Of a DNA stretch of 64,000 nucleotides, positions 1-8,304 are shown piece by piece. The first letter of the stretch is position 1, and each line of letters starts with the position of its first letter. The stretch is taken from positions 46,687 to 110,686 of the forward strand of contig NZ_BIMA01000008.1 of NCBI RefSeq assembly GCF_004000845.1, written 5' to 3'. The notes under the pieces were generated by a model. The model saw only the letters and a program-made list of their open reading frames with translations. It was not told the origin of the DNA and made no database searches. Origin of the DNA: Paenibacillus koleovorans NBRC 103111 (GTDB lineage: Bacteria; Bacillota; Bacilli; Paenibacillales; NBRC-103111). The position numbers and the translations under genes are program-made.

Positions 1-150
1 GCTCTTGTCAACGGAGATGAGATTGCTTTAGAGGAAGCGCCTAAAATTGTGAATGGTTTGACATTTGTCCCTTTAAGATTCGTCAGCGAATCGGCTGGTG
101 CAACAGTGAAATGGGTGGAATCCAAGAGGTTAGTGGAGATTACCTACTAG
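1..150 (+). CDS. Copper amine oxidase-like (stalk) domain protein, 3' end only
   Basis: The reading frame is open from base 1 and stops at TAG 148-150, giving 49 residues of C-terminus. The segment FVPLRFVSESAGATVKW followed by a short terminal strand is the typical end of the Cu_amine_oxidN1 repeat, common at the ends of secreted Paenibacillus proteins, where it probably acts as a cell-envelope binding or stalk module and not as an oxidase. The catalytic or main part lies outside the window, so nothing can be said about the whole protein. A strong hairpin lies 25 bases after the stop. Confidence 0.8.
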   Translation, partial: ALVNGDEIALEEAPKIVNGLTFVPLRFVSESAGATVKWVESKRLVEITY

Positions 151-175
151 GGCTTGGGACCACCGGTCGAAAACG

Positions 176-214
176 AATACCCCGCTTCAGGCTGAGTGGC
201 CTGGGCGGGTTATT
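176..214. terminator. Bidirectional terminator hairpin
   Basis: Two nested stems (CCCCGC/GCGGG and CAGGC/GCCTG) lie between the convergent ends of the stalk-domain gene and the cupin gene. T-rich tracts occur on both sides, so it can serve both strands. Confidence 0.6.
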
Positions 215-231
215 GGCATTAGAAGAGGGAG

Positions 232-915
232 TTACCGGTTCGCAGGCTGTTGCGGATAATAGGGCTGAGTCCAAGTTTGTTGTCCGATCCGACTGTTGTA
301 TACGCCGGGGGTGACGCCTGGTGCCGGCGCTTGCTGCCAGTTTGGCTGTTGCTGCTGGGAAGGCGATGCGGCCGGCATCGATTTGTTGCAATTTGCCGGC
401 GGGCCGATGATAACGGTCTGCGTCAGCGGAGCGAGCGCTTGCTTGAGCAGAGCCTCGTTCAGGCAGTACGAATGGGCCAGCATGCTCGTTGGCGTGAGCC
501 GCAGGATGTCGGAGCCGAGAATGACTTGCGGTTCCGGCGCGTTGAAGATGGCGAGCAGATGCGTGTTGTCGACTGTTGCGATTTCATAGTGCCACCAGCC
601 TTGCGGCACATTCGCGACTTGGCCGGGAGTGATCGGGTAGTTCATCAGCTGGTTCGTGAACGGATTAATAATGCTGACGATCGCCGCGCCGGATATGCAG
701 TACACAAGCTCGGAGGCATTTTCGTGGTAATGGGGCTCCACGGTATTGCCGGTGCTCAAGAAGATGTCGAGCAGGGACGTATTGTCGAGCGTGTTAAGCT
801 GCTTTACCGAGAGGACGTTGATGTAGTTGCGGGCGTCCTTGCGGAAAAAGAGGCTGTTGCTCAGGTCGTATGTGAACTGGGCGTTCGGGGAGGCGTAGTC
901 CATGTATTTGGTCAT
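232..915 (-). CDS. Cupin-domain protein with Gln/Pro-rich tail
   Basis: This 227-residue protein has a single cupin fold at about residues 45-145. Motif 1 is seen as EPHYHENASELVY (HxH plus a downstream Glu) and motif 2 contributes a His in QGWWHYE, so a metal site is plausible. There is no signal peptide. The last 50 residues are low-complexity and rich in Gln, Pro and Asn, as in spore-coat or surface proteins. The ATG has a good ribosome site (AAAGGAAA, 6-base spacing). The gene stands alone. Cupins of this size include oxalate decarboxylase-like, sugar isomerase-like and non-catalytic proteins; the substrate cannot be told from the sequence. The tail suggests a structural or spore role, which is inference. 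Confidence 0.75.
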   Translation of the reverse strand: MTKYMDYASPNAQFTYDLSNSLFFRKDARNYINVLSVKQLNTLDNTSLLDIFLSTGNTVEPHYHENASELVYCISGAAIVSIINPFTNQLMNYPITPGQVANVPQGWWHYEIATVDNTHLLAIFNAPEPQVILGSDILRLTPTSMLAHSYCLNEALLKQALAPLTQTVIIGPPANCNKSMPAASPSQQQQPNWQQAPAPGVTPGVYNSRIGQQTWTQPYYPQQPANR

Positions 916-1033
916 GGCGTATTTCCTTTCTGTGCAGAGAAATCATTCTGCCTATACCATATGCATCCGCCCAGTGGGAAGTGAAAGAAAAGGACGGCCC
1001 CTCACCCTGAAGGGAAGGACCGTCCGTGTATGG

Positions 1034-4000
1034 TCAGTTCATGAAAGGAAGCTGAGTAAGCATCCGATAGAGGATCACCGTGCTCTGCGCACGGGTTGCG
1101 GTGTCATTCGGGGCAAACCGTTCCTCGCCAACCCCATTCACGATCTGCAATGCTGTCAAATTGGCGACCGCATCCTGTGCCCAGCTCTGGATGGTGTCGG
1201 CGTCCGAAAATGCGATCCCATTGCCGGTTGCCGGAACGTTTAATGTGCCTGCGTATTGCATCGCTCGGTAAATCATAACTGCCATTTCCTGGCGTGTAAT
1301 CGTCCGATTCGGCTGGAATGTGCCGTCTTCATAGCCGGATACGATTCCCGTCTCGGCTGCGGCGGATACAGCTCCGAAGTACCAGTCCGATTCGCGGACA
1401 TCGCTGAACGAACTGTCTCCAACTGAGCCGGTGGGGGATACGCCCAGTGTACGGGTCACGAGAGAGGCAAACTCGGCTCGAGTAACGGCCAGCTCCGGAC
1501 GGAATTCGCTGTCCGTAACGCCTTGCACGATTTTTCGCTCCGCCATCCGCTCCATTTGTTCTTTGGCCCAGTGGGTGGAGATGTCCTGTAAGTCCGAGCG
1601 GGTTTTCAAGATCATATACGTGCTGTTCGTTCGGCTGTACATAGTTACTGCATCGCCTGCTGCTCGGAAAGGAACCGGCGTGTAGCGGATCGCACCCGTC
1701 GCATCCTTCTCGACACGGACGACCGCAATCGCGAGGCTGCTCGTGTCCCGGTCCAGCTGAATTATGCGGGACACATATTGTTTGAAGGATGCGATTGCTT
1801 CGGTGGTCCCGTCATCTTTTACGATTTGCACGGAAAAATCGATTGCGGCTGCAACTTCCATGCCTTCCGCTTGTGCCCGAGCGGCCGCCTCGTTATTGAC
1901 GGAAATGGTTACTACTATTTCGTCTTGATCGCCGAGCTTCACTTGCGAGAATGAATCGATCGGCAGGCGATAGCTGCCGAGCTCGGTTACAATGGCGACC
2001 GTATCGGCTTTGCCGTCCTTCTGCGCATGCTGCAGCGCGTTGCCGTTCACATACACTCGGATTTCCTCTGCGCCTTTTACCGATTCCGCTGTGATGGAGA
2101 CGGTTTTGTCTTTTGCCCGGTCAACAGCAGCCTTGACGGCCTGCTCGCCAGCCCGCGCTTCTGCAATGTCCCGGTTCGTTTCTTTCACAGTTTGGGTTGG
2201 TAAAATAATTCCGGCTTCCCCAAGGACATGAGTCGGGTCCGGAGGGAGGACGGGGTTAGTTGGACCTGCACCCGGATTGTTAGGTTCGCCTGGATTGCCG
2301 GGATCGCCGGGTTCTCCGGGTTCGCTTGGGTTACCGGGATCGACAGGATTGCCCGGATCCGTCGTCGCCGGAGCGGCCGTTTTCAGCAAAGGCCGTACCG
2401 TTACAGCCCTGTGATCCGACGAATAAAGCTCAATCGGAACACCCTGACCGGCTGCATCGACGACCAGAATAACCGCCTGATCGCCAGACTTGGAGTTCAA
2501 ATACTGCGTCAGCGCGGATGTAGCCACATTGTACGAATTCACGTTGTAAGGAAGATTGTACGTGTTCGCCTTAAAGCCCGCCATCGTAAACTCGCCCAAA
2601 TAGATCCCGTTTGCAGCGTCGGCGGCTGTTGGAGTACCCGAGCCCGCTGTCGGCATGCCGAACACCTTCAGCGTAATCGTTTCCCCGCCTGGATTGACGT
2701 CCGTCAGTCGTCCGCTCAGCTGGAGGGAGGCGCTGCCGATAGCCGATGCGTCTTCCAGATCGAATTGGAACGCGGCGGCGAATGGCTGACCGTCAACCCC
2801 GCGGGTATCCGAGCCTGCATACGTAGTCGCTTCGTAAACGGGGTTGCCGGAAGTGTTGGATACCGGCACCGCTTGGCTAGCAGCGTCTTGCATCACAACA
2901 TGACCCGAGCCTTTGCGGATCTCGATGCCCTTGACGCTCCCATTCACGATATTGCCGATCAATTGCACGTCGCGCGGATCGCCGCTGCCGATCTGATTGG
3001 CATTGCTGTCGCCGTTGTCGTAATCGAGGGCAATCGGCGTATCTGTTGCGGCGAAGTTCGAAATCGTATTGTTGCGGACGATCGTCCGAGGCCCGTTTAG
3101 CACTTTGATGCCCGTAACCTGCTGTTGGTAAGGGCCGCGCACAAAGCCGCTCGGATCGATCTCAATCGTGTTGTGCTCGACGATCGTATCCGGCGAACCG
3201 AGTACAACCGCGATGCCTTCCATGTTGTTCCGCAGTGTATTGTAGTGGATCAAGTTATACGGGCCGGATTCGCTATGATTGCTCGGGAAGCCGCCGCCGG
3301 TATTGCCCAGGGCGATGCCCGCTCCGCGGCGAGTGCCCATAATAACGTTGTTGTACACCTCGTTCAAGTATTCGTCTTCCCCGTGCAGGTCGATCGCGTC
3401 GTACGTTGTGTTCATCAACAGGTTGTCGCGGATCAAATTGTTGTGGGAGTACGCCTGCACGATAATGCCGTGGCGCATGGCGTCGGTTCCGTCGAACACA
3501 TTGTTCTCGATCAGATTGTATTGCGAATCTTCCGGGAAGCCGAAGCGGTCATTCTTGAAATCTCCCTGCAGGGCAATGCCATAACCCGAACCGCCGCCGC
3601 CGATATCGGTCGCTTTGCGGAAGGTGGAGTTGCGCACCACGAGGTGCTGGCCTTTGGCCATGCGGATACCGGTTTTCACGAATTTCTCTAACGTAACGCC
3701 ATCGACGACAATGTTGTATGGCGCGGCGCCGGTGCTTGACTTATCGATGTAAATGCCGTTCTGCACGCCGCCGCTGAGCGGATGCGCCACTTCGGGATTC
3801 GTCGGATACACATTGTCCCATGTGGAGGTCAAAGTAAGATTCGAAATCGTAATCGAGTTGACACTGAGCGCACCGAGTGTCCGGCTGCTCGGATTGGATA
3901 AGCCGGTGTTCGAGTTGTCCGGGCCTAGACGGTTGTCGAAGTCGGACAGTAGCACGGTGCCCTCCTGCGATTCGCCGCGGAAATTAACGCCGCTCTTCAG

Positions 4001-6376
4001 CTTGAGATGTGTATCCGAGCTGCCCGGTGCCGTAGACATCAGCTTGTAAATGCCGTTAGGCAAATAAACTTCATCGCCGGGCTGAGCGGCATCGATCGCT
4101 CGCTGGATAGCTGCCGTATCGTCCGCAATGCCATTGCCCACAGCGCCATAGGCAACATCCTTGACATTGATGCTGCTCCCCGTCGTCGGATTTGGAGTCG
4201 GCATGTTGTGCGGCTGGCCGTCCGGATCGTACAAGCCCGCAATGTAAGGGCGAGGCGATGGATTCGGCGTAGGTCCAGGTGTGGCTGGCGGGATCGGGTC
4301 CAGCGTGAGGCTGCCGGAAGCGGCGGAATAAATGTGCACCTCCATATAGCCGTTATAGTTGGTGGCGCTGTTCCCTTGGGCGACGATGCGAACGTAACGC
4401 GCGTCCGTATCGGGCAGATCGAAAGCTTCCATCTCATTCGATGACCCTCTGCTCTGGCCGCTAAAAATCGGCGTCCAATCGCTGCCGTTCGCAGAGGCCA
4501 GCACGCTGAAGGAGTAGGAGCGCTCGCTCCCTTTATAGAACGCGATGCCCAGCGTGTCGACCGTGGACACAGCCCCTAAGTCATATTGGATCCACTCCGA
4601 AACTCCATTTGCACCCCAACGTGTGCCTGGATTGTTGTCGACCGTCAGGCTCGGTTTATTGCCCCAGCTCGTGTCGCCGTTGTACACCCGGTCATAATCG
4701 CTTGCCGTCACTTGTGTTTCCGTGAATGTGTAGCGTTTTTGCGGCATCGCGGAGGCTTCATTGGAATCTAAGCTGCTTCCGCCCACCGCATTCATCGCTT
4801 GAACGACATAATAATACATTTGACCGTTTTGCAGTCCGCTGTCGATGAAGCTGGGTCGCGTCAGGTTGGAGCCGACTACCGTATAGGATCCGCCGGAGGA
4901 GCCGGAACGTTGGACGGTATAGTACACGGCATCCGTAACGGATTCCCACTGGAGCTTGATCGACGAATGGTTGGGAATGGCAGTCAAATTCGCCGGTGCA
5001 ACCGGAGGATAAGCGGTTCTTCCATAGAAGCTGTCGGAAGGTACGCTCTCCCCGGTTTGATTATAGGCGGAGACCGTGTAGTAATAATCTTGATTGACCG
5101 TCAGTCCCTGATCCAGAAAGCTTGTTTCCGTGCTGTAGACGGACCCGACGACGGTTAAGGGTCCCGTGCTTGAAGAAACTCTTTTAACTATATAACCGAT
5201 CGTGTCGGGTGTTTCGTTCCAAGTGAGACCGATTTCCGTATCTCGGATGGAAGCCTGAGCCCAGCCCGGCGCGGGAGGCACCGCTGCAGAAGCTTGAGGG
5301 CTCGCTATCGCGGAGGTCGACAGGCTGCCGTCCAAATATTGGCCGTTTTTCGTTTTGGCCGCCGAAGCGATAGCGTAGTAGTATGTACTGCCGTTGCTCG
5401 CGCTTACGTCACGGAATGTACCCGATGTCACCGTTCCAAGCGTTGTGAATGGGCCGCTCGGCGAATTGGCTCGTTTGACATAATAGAGGTCCGAGTCTGC
5501 GGCGCCAGAAAATCTTAACGCCACTTGGCTATCGATAGCGGAAATAACGGTAACCCCTGTCGGCGCGGACGGGAACATCTTTTTCACCACGATATCGTCC
5601 ACGTACATCCGCATGTTGGAGTCTTTGGAGAGACCGAATAACCCGACGCTAGAACCGGCGGACGGCAATTGATTATCGGTCACGGTCGCCGTAACCGTCG
5701 GCCCACCCTCGATGGAGCCGTTAAGCACAATATTTCCCGGGTTGCCGGAAATTTGGAACGTCATCCGATAGCTCTGCCCGGCTATGAAGTTGTCGATCGG
5801 AGCCGAGACGGACAACTCGGTATTCGTCCCTGACACGCGTTTGAGCAACACCAAATTGTACTGCGTGGCCGACAGCTTCCGGATCGCCAGGGCGAACAGA
5901 TTGTTGTTGTCCAGCACGCGGGCGGCGAGCCCGAAATAAGTGGTCGAGAGAGGGCTGGTCGTCGGTGTATGGGGCCTCAGCTTCACGGAGGCGGACATCA
6001 GCACGTCATTGGCGGAATACCCGACGATCCATGAGGTGGACGTATTCGTCCCGTTGAAATACATGCCGACGTTGCCGTTATCCGAACCGATGCTCCACAC
6101 CCCGGCGCTGGCATTCGATCGCCAATTGTTAAGCGTGGCTGCCGTATTATTGCTTGAATTCACGGCCTGCCCCAGTACCGGGGGTTCTGCGGCATGATCG
6201 CCCACCGAGATGCTGGCATCCAAATTTTCGAAGTCATTGAACCGTTCGTTCTCGTCATAGTAAGCCGCCGCATCCGTTCGGCTCCCTGACAGCCCTAGCG
6301 ACAATGGAAGCAAAGCAAATACCATAGTGAAGCACAGCAACACACTGACCAACCGTTTCCTCTGGCGATGTCCCAC
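1034..6376 (-). CDS. Giant secreted beta-helix (pectate-lyase-like) protein with Fn3, F5/8C and SLH domains
   Basis: This 1780-residue exported protein has, in order: a signal peptide (residues 1-37, ending near DAAA), a concanavalin-like laminin-G-type domain (45-268), three fibronectin type III domains (about 270-360, 368-455, 457-545), an F5/8C discoidin-type carbohydrate-binding domain (548-685), a Pro-rich linker, a right-handed parallel beta-helix of the pectate lyase 3 family (737 to about 1150; INVKDVAYGAVGNGIADDT is its entry motif), a DNRLRE-like beta domain (about 1190-1320), a PGN/PGE collagen-like linker, an unassigned domain, and three SLH repeats (1599-1780, with TRAE/TRQE/TRAQ motifs) that bind pyruvylated wall polymer. 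It starts with GTG behind a strong AAAGGAGGG site. It is therefore probably a wall-anchored polysaccharide lyase or hydrolase acting on a pectin-type polymer. A cre box 27 bases upstream of the start suggests catabolite repression. The catalytic residues could not be assigned by eye. Confidence 0.88.
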   Translation of the reverse strand: MGHRQRKRLVSVLLCFTMVFALLPLSLGLSGSRTDAAAYYDENERFNDFENLDASISVGDHAAEPPVLGQAVNSSNNTAATLNNWRSNASAGVWSIGSDNGNVGMYFNGTNTSTSWIVGYSANDVLMSASVKLRPHTPTTSPLSTTYFGLAARVLDNNNLFALAIRKLSATQYNLVLLKRVSGTNTELSVSAPIDNFIAGQSYRMTFQISGNPGNIVLNGSIEGGPTVTATVTDNQLPSAGSSVGLFGLSKDSNMRMYVDDIVVKKMFPSAPTGVTVISAIDSQVALRFSGAADSDLYYVKRANSPSGPFTTLGTVTSGTFRDVSASNGSTYYYAIASAAKTKNGQYLDGSLSTSAIASPQASAAVPPAPGWAQASIRDTEIGLTWNETPDTIGYIVKRVSSSTGPLTVVGSVYSTETSFLDQGLTVNQDYYYTVSAYNQTGESVPSDSFYGRTAYPPVAPANLTAIPNHSSIKLQWESVTDAVYYTVQRSGSSGGSYTVVGSNLTRPSFIDSGLQNGQMYYYVVQAMNAVGGSSLDSNEASAMPQKRYTFTETQVTASDYDRVYNGDTSWGNKPSLTVDNNPGTRWGANGVSEWIQYDLGAVSTVDTLGIAFYKGSERSYSFSVLASANGSDWTPIFSGQSRGSSNEMEAFDLPDTDARYVRIVAQGNSATNYNGYMEVHIYSAASGSLTLDPIPPATPGPTPNPSPRPYIAGLYDPDGQPHNMPTPNPTTGSSINVKDVAYGAVGNGIADDTAAIQRAIDAAQPGDEVYLPNGIYKLMSTAPGSSDTHLKLKSGVNFRGESQEGTVLLSDFDNRLGPDNSNTGLSNPSSRTLGALSVNSITISNLTLTSTWDNVYPTNPEVAHPLSGGVQNGIYIDKSSTGAAPYNIVVDGVTLEKFVKTGIRMAKGQHLVVRNSTFRKATDIGGGGSGYGIALQGDFKNDRFGFPEDSQYNLIENNVFDGTDAMRHGIIVQAYSHNNLIRDNLLMNTTYDAIDLHGEDEYLNEVYNNVIMGTRRGAGIALGNTGGGFPSNHSESGPYNLIHYNTLRNNMEGIAVVLGSPDTIVEHNTIEIDPSGFVRGPYQQQVTGIKVLNGPRTIVRNNTISNFAATDTPIALDYDNGDSNANQIGSGDPRDVQLIGNIVNGSVKGIEIRKGSGHVVMQDAASQAVPVSNTSGNPVYEATTYAGSDTRGVDGQPFAAAFQFDLEDASAIGSASLQLSGRLTDVNPGGETITLKVFGMPTAGSGTPTAADAANGIYLGEFTMAGFKANTYNLPYNVNSYNVATSALTQYLNSKSGDQAVILVVDAAGQGVPIELYSSDHRAVTVRPLLKTAAPATTDPGNPVDPGNPSEPGEPGDPGNPGEPNNPGAGPTNPVLPPDPTHVLGEAGIILPTQTVKETNRDIAEARAGEQAVKAAVDRAKDKTVSITAESVKGAEEIRVYVNGNALQHAQKDGKADTVAIVTELGSYRLPIDSFSQVKLGDQDEIVVTISVNNEAAARAQAEGMEVAAAIDFSVQIVKDDGTTEAIASFKQYVSRIIQLDRDTSSLAIAVVRVEKDATGAIRYTPVPFRAAGDAVTMYSRTNSTYMILKTRSDLQDISTHWAKEQMERMAERKIVQGVTDSEFRPELAVTRAEFASLVTRTLGVSPTGSVGDSSFSDVRESDWYFGAVSAAAETGIVSGYEDGTFQPNRTITRQEMAVMIYRAMQYAGTLNVPATGNGIAFSDADTIQSWAQDAVANLTALQIVNGVGEERFAPNDTATRAQSTVILYRMLTQLPFMN

Positions 6377-6402
6377 GAAATGCCCTCCTTTTATTAAGCC
6401 TA

Positions 6403-6416
6403 CGTTAGCGCTTACA
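6403..6416 (-). promoter_or_regulatory. cre-like catabolite response element
   Basis: Read on the minus strand the site is TGTAAGCGCTAACG, matching 13 of 14 positions of the consensus TGWAARCGYTWNCW. It lies just upstream of the ribosome site of the SLH/beta-helix gene, where CcpA binding would block transcription. Confidence 0.6.
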
Positions 6417-6564
6417 TTTGCGACAAGATCATCATATCGGAGAGGGTAGGGCGCCGACTTGCACTTATTCCAGTTGGGGTTGTGGTTTTTTTGGGTGTTT
6501 TTGTCCCGGTTTTTCTCATTTTCGAGTATACTTTAGCTAGATTTGGAAAGGAGCAGCGGAGAGC

Positions 6565-7236
6565 ATGATCCTCTTTTTTCTCACATTTGCAGCATTTAGC
6601 GGGCTTTACTTCGGGTTCGCGTGGCTCACTTTACATTTGCCAGGGCATAAAATCGACCATCGTCCACTGCGAAAAAATCAAATCCGAAATGAAATTGGTC
6701 TCTCGATGATTTCCATTGCTTGCTTCAGCGGCATTGCGGTCGTCACGAAGTGGCTAGTTGAGCTAGGAATATTAGAGGTGACGTGGGAGATCGTCTGGTG
6801 GAAGCTGCCTCTGGAGATCGCAGTGCTTTTTTTCTGGAACGAGATCCATTTTTATTTGTGTCATAGATTGCTTCACACCTCGTGGTTGTATCGGCATGTA
6901 CATGTTCGACATCATCGCTCGGTGGTGCCGACGCCTTATTCCACGTACAGCTTTCATTTTGTGGAAGCCTTGCTGTTGGGCAGCGTAATGACGACGGCGT
7001 TGCTATTTTACCCGTTCAGCCTCGTTTCGCTGATGACGTTGCCCCTCATGAGCATCATTCTGAATGCGTTAGGTCACTTAAATGCAGATTTGTTCCCCAG
7101 CCGTCCGCTTAGCCATCCGTTGGCCTTCGCGCGCAGACATAGTATGCATCATAGTCAGAATTCAGGCAATTACGGATTTTTCTTGCCTTGGTTCGATATG
7201 TGGTTTCGTTCGGCGATTAAACAGAAGGGGCGTTAA
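6565..7236 (+). CDS. Sterol desaturase / fatty acid hydroxylase family membrane protein
   Basis: This 223-residue integral membrane protein has four or five hydrophobic segments and the complete histidine cluster of the family that binds a diiron centre: HRLLH (HX3H), HVRHH (HX2HH) and HSMHH (HX2HH) near the C-terminus. The family adds OH to, or desaturates, lipid acyl chains or sterols at the membrane. In Bacillota the natural substrate is usually unknown; a fatty acid, carotenoid or hopanoid is possible. The ATG has an upstream AAAGGAG sequence. The gene is transcribed alone and ends at a strong terminator. It converges on the ketoacyl synthase-diiron oxidase unit, which is also likely to act on acyl chains, but the two are transcribed toward each other and a link is only conjecture. 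Confidence 0.85.
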   Translation: MILFFLTFAAFSGLYFGFAWLTLHLPGHKIDHRPLRKNQIRNEIGLSMISIACFSGIAVVTKWLVELGILEVTWEIVWWKLPLEIAVLFFWNEIHFYLCHRLLHTSWLYRHVHVRHHRSVVPTPYSTYSFHFVEALLLGSVMTTALLFYPFSLVSLMTLPLMSIILNALGHLNADLFPSRPLSHPLAFARRHSMHHSQNSGNYGFFLPWFDMWFRSAIKQKGR

Positions 7237-7273
7237 CCGTGGTCGGTTTGCTCCTTCTCCAAAAAAGAAATAG

Positions 7274-7315
7274 AAAAAACCGTTCGTGGCCCTATGGGAC
7301 TGCGGACGGTTTTTG
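7274..7315. terminator. Bidirectional Rho-independent terminator
   Basis: The stem AAAACCGTTCG pairs with CGGACGGTTTT and has A and T runs on both flanks. It separates the convergent hydroxylase gene and the unit ending at 7376. Confidence 0.85.
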
Positions 7316-7375
7316 AATCGTTTCAATCCGACAAGATTTGTACGATACAGAGGTGAACGGGCCGCTCCTAGTAGG

Positions 7376-8266
7376 CTATCCAACAGGATTTGTATGCTGC
7401 AGCTTTTCTTTCAATTCCACAAGAAGCGCATGCATCTGTTCCGTGGCCAGGCCGTGAAGGACTAGGCGGAAACCGGCACCGTATGTCGGGAGCGGGACCA
7501 TCGGATGTTTGTTGACGATCAGCGCCAGCCGTTCGTTGTTGCCGATAATTTTGGATGCGTACATCCCGATCGTCTCGTCCAGCTGGAGGGAATTGCTCGC
7601 CCGCCAAAAGTCGTTGTCCGTCAAGAACAGCTGATAAATCGGTGTAAACAGTTCAATTGCGGTCGTCAAATCGAGCTTATTGGTCCATCGGCGAGGCAAG
7701 GGCTCTATCGGGATCGGTGTTGTGGTGATCGCATCGAAGTTCAGCAGCAGCTGTTTCTCGAGCTGAAGGCCTTTCGTCTCCAACTCTTTGTTCAAGTTAA
7801 TAATGAAATTGTACAAATTCAAATCGTGAATCAGGAACAGGTCGTCCTTGACCGGCTCCAGGTTGGTGGGCTTCAGCGGATTCATTTCAATTTCGATGCC
7901 GGGGACGTTGTCCTTTATAAACCGCAATATTTCCGACCCCAAGTAAAAATGCCGCAAAATCAAATAGTTGGCTTCCGGACTTACAAAGGTTTTCATGCCG
8001 TGATACAGCACCTTGTGAAGCATACGGGATGAGGTCAGCTTCTTGGGTACCAAAATTTTGAACAATTGGATCAGTAAAATGGTCAGTCTGGCAAGCGGCC
8101 GCAGCACCGGAAGCACGAATTGCCTGGACCATGTCGAAGCGTCCTTCAAGAACGCAGCCTTGGCCGCTCGATTGAAAGGAATGCTCTGATCGAGATAAAC
8201 GGCTAAAAAGGGATTCGGGTCTCTTTTGTCATGCGGCATCGATTCAAAAAACTCTTTTTGATTCAT
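7376..8266 (-). CDS. Conserved unknown protein, partner of the synthase-oxidase fusion
   Basis: The ATG at 8266 is preferred over an in-frame start at 8299 because it has GGAGG seven bases upstream; this gives 296 residues. The protein is predicted mainly helical, with one hydrophobic amphipathic stretch (about residues 45-65, LARLTILLIQLFKIL) and no signal peptide. I do not recognise a characterised family with certainty; it resembles an uncharacterised DUF seen beside similar synthases. Segments such as SPEANYLILRHFYLGSE and LFLIHDLNLYNF carry spaced Glu and His residues that could be metal ligands, but this is not established. The gene starts 38 bases after the synthase-oxidase gene on the same strand, so the two are almost surely cotranscribed and likely act in the same pathway. 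Confidence 0.7.
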   Translation of the reverse strand: MNQKEFFESMPHDKRDPNPFLAVYLDQSIPFNRAAKAAFLKDASTWSRQFVLPVLRPLARLTILLIQLFKILVPKKLTSSRMLHKVLYHGMKTFVSPEANYLILRHFYLGSEILRFIKDNVPGIEIEMNPLKPTNLEPVKDDLFLIHDLNLYNFIINLNKELETKGLQLEKQLLLNFDAITTTPIPIEPLPRRWTNKLDLTTAIELFTPIYQLFLTDNDFWRASNSLQLDETIGMYASKIIGNNERLALIVNKHPMVPLPTYGAGFRLVLHGLATEQMHALLVELKEKLQHTNPVG

Positions 8267-8304
8267 AGGGACGCCTCCGTAATCCAAACTTGAAACCAAA
8301 GGAG

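Noticed and set aside
6377..6564. Insertion sequence or transposon end in the spacer between the SLH gene and the hydroxylase
   Set aside because: No inverted terminal repeats or target duplications were seen; it holds only divergent promoters and the cre box.
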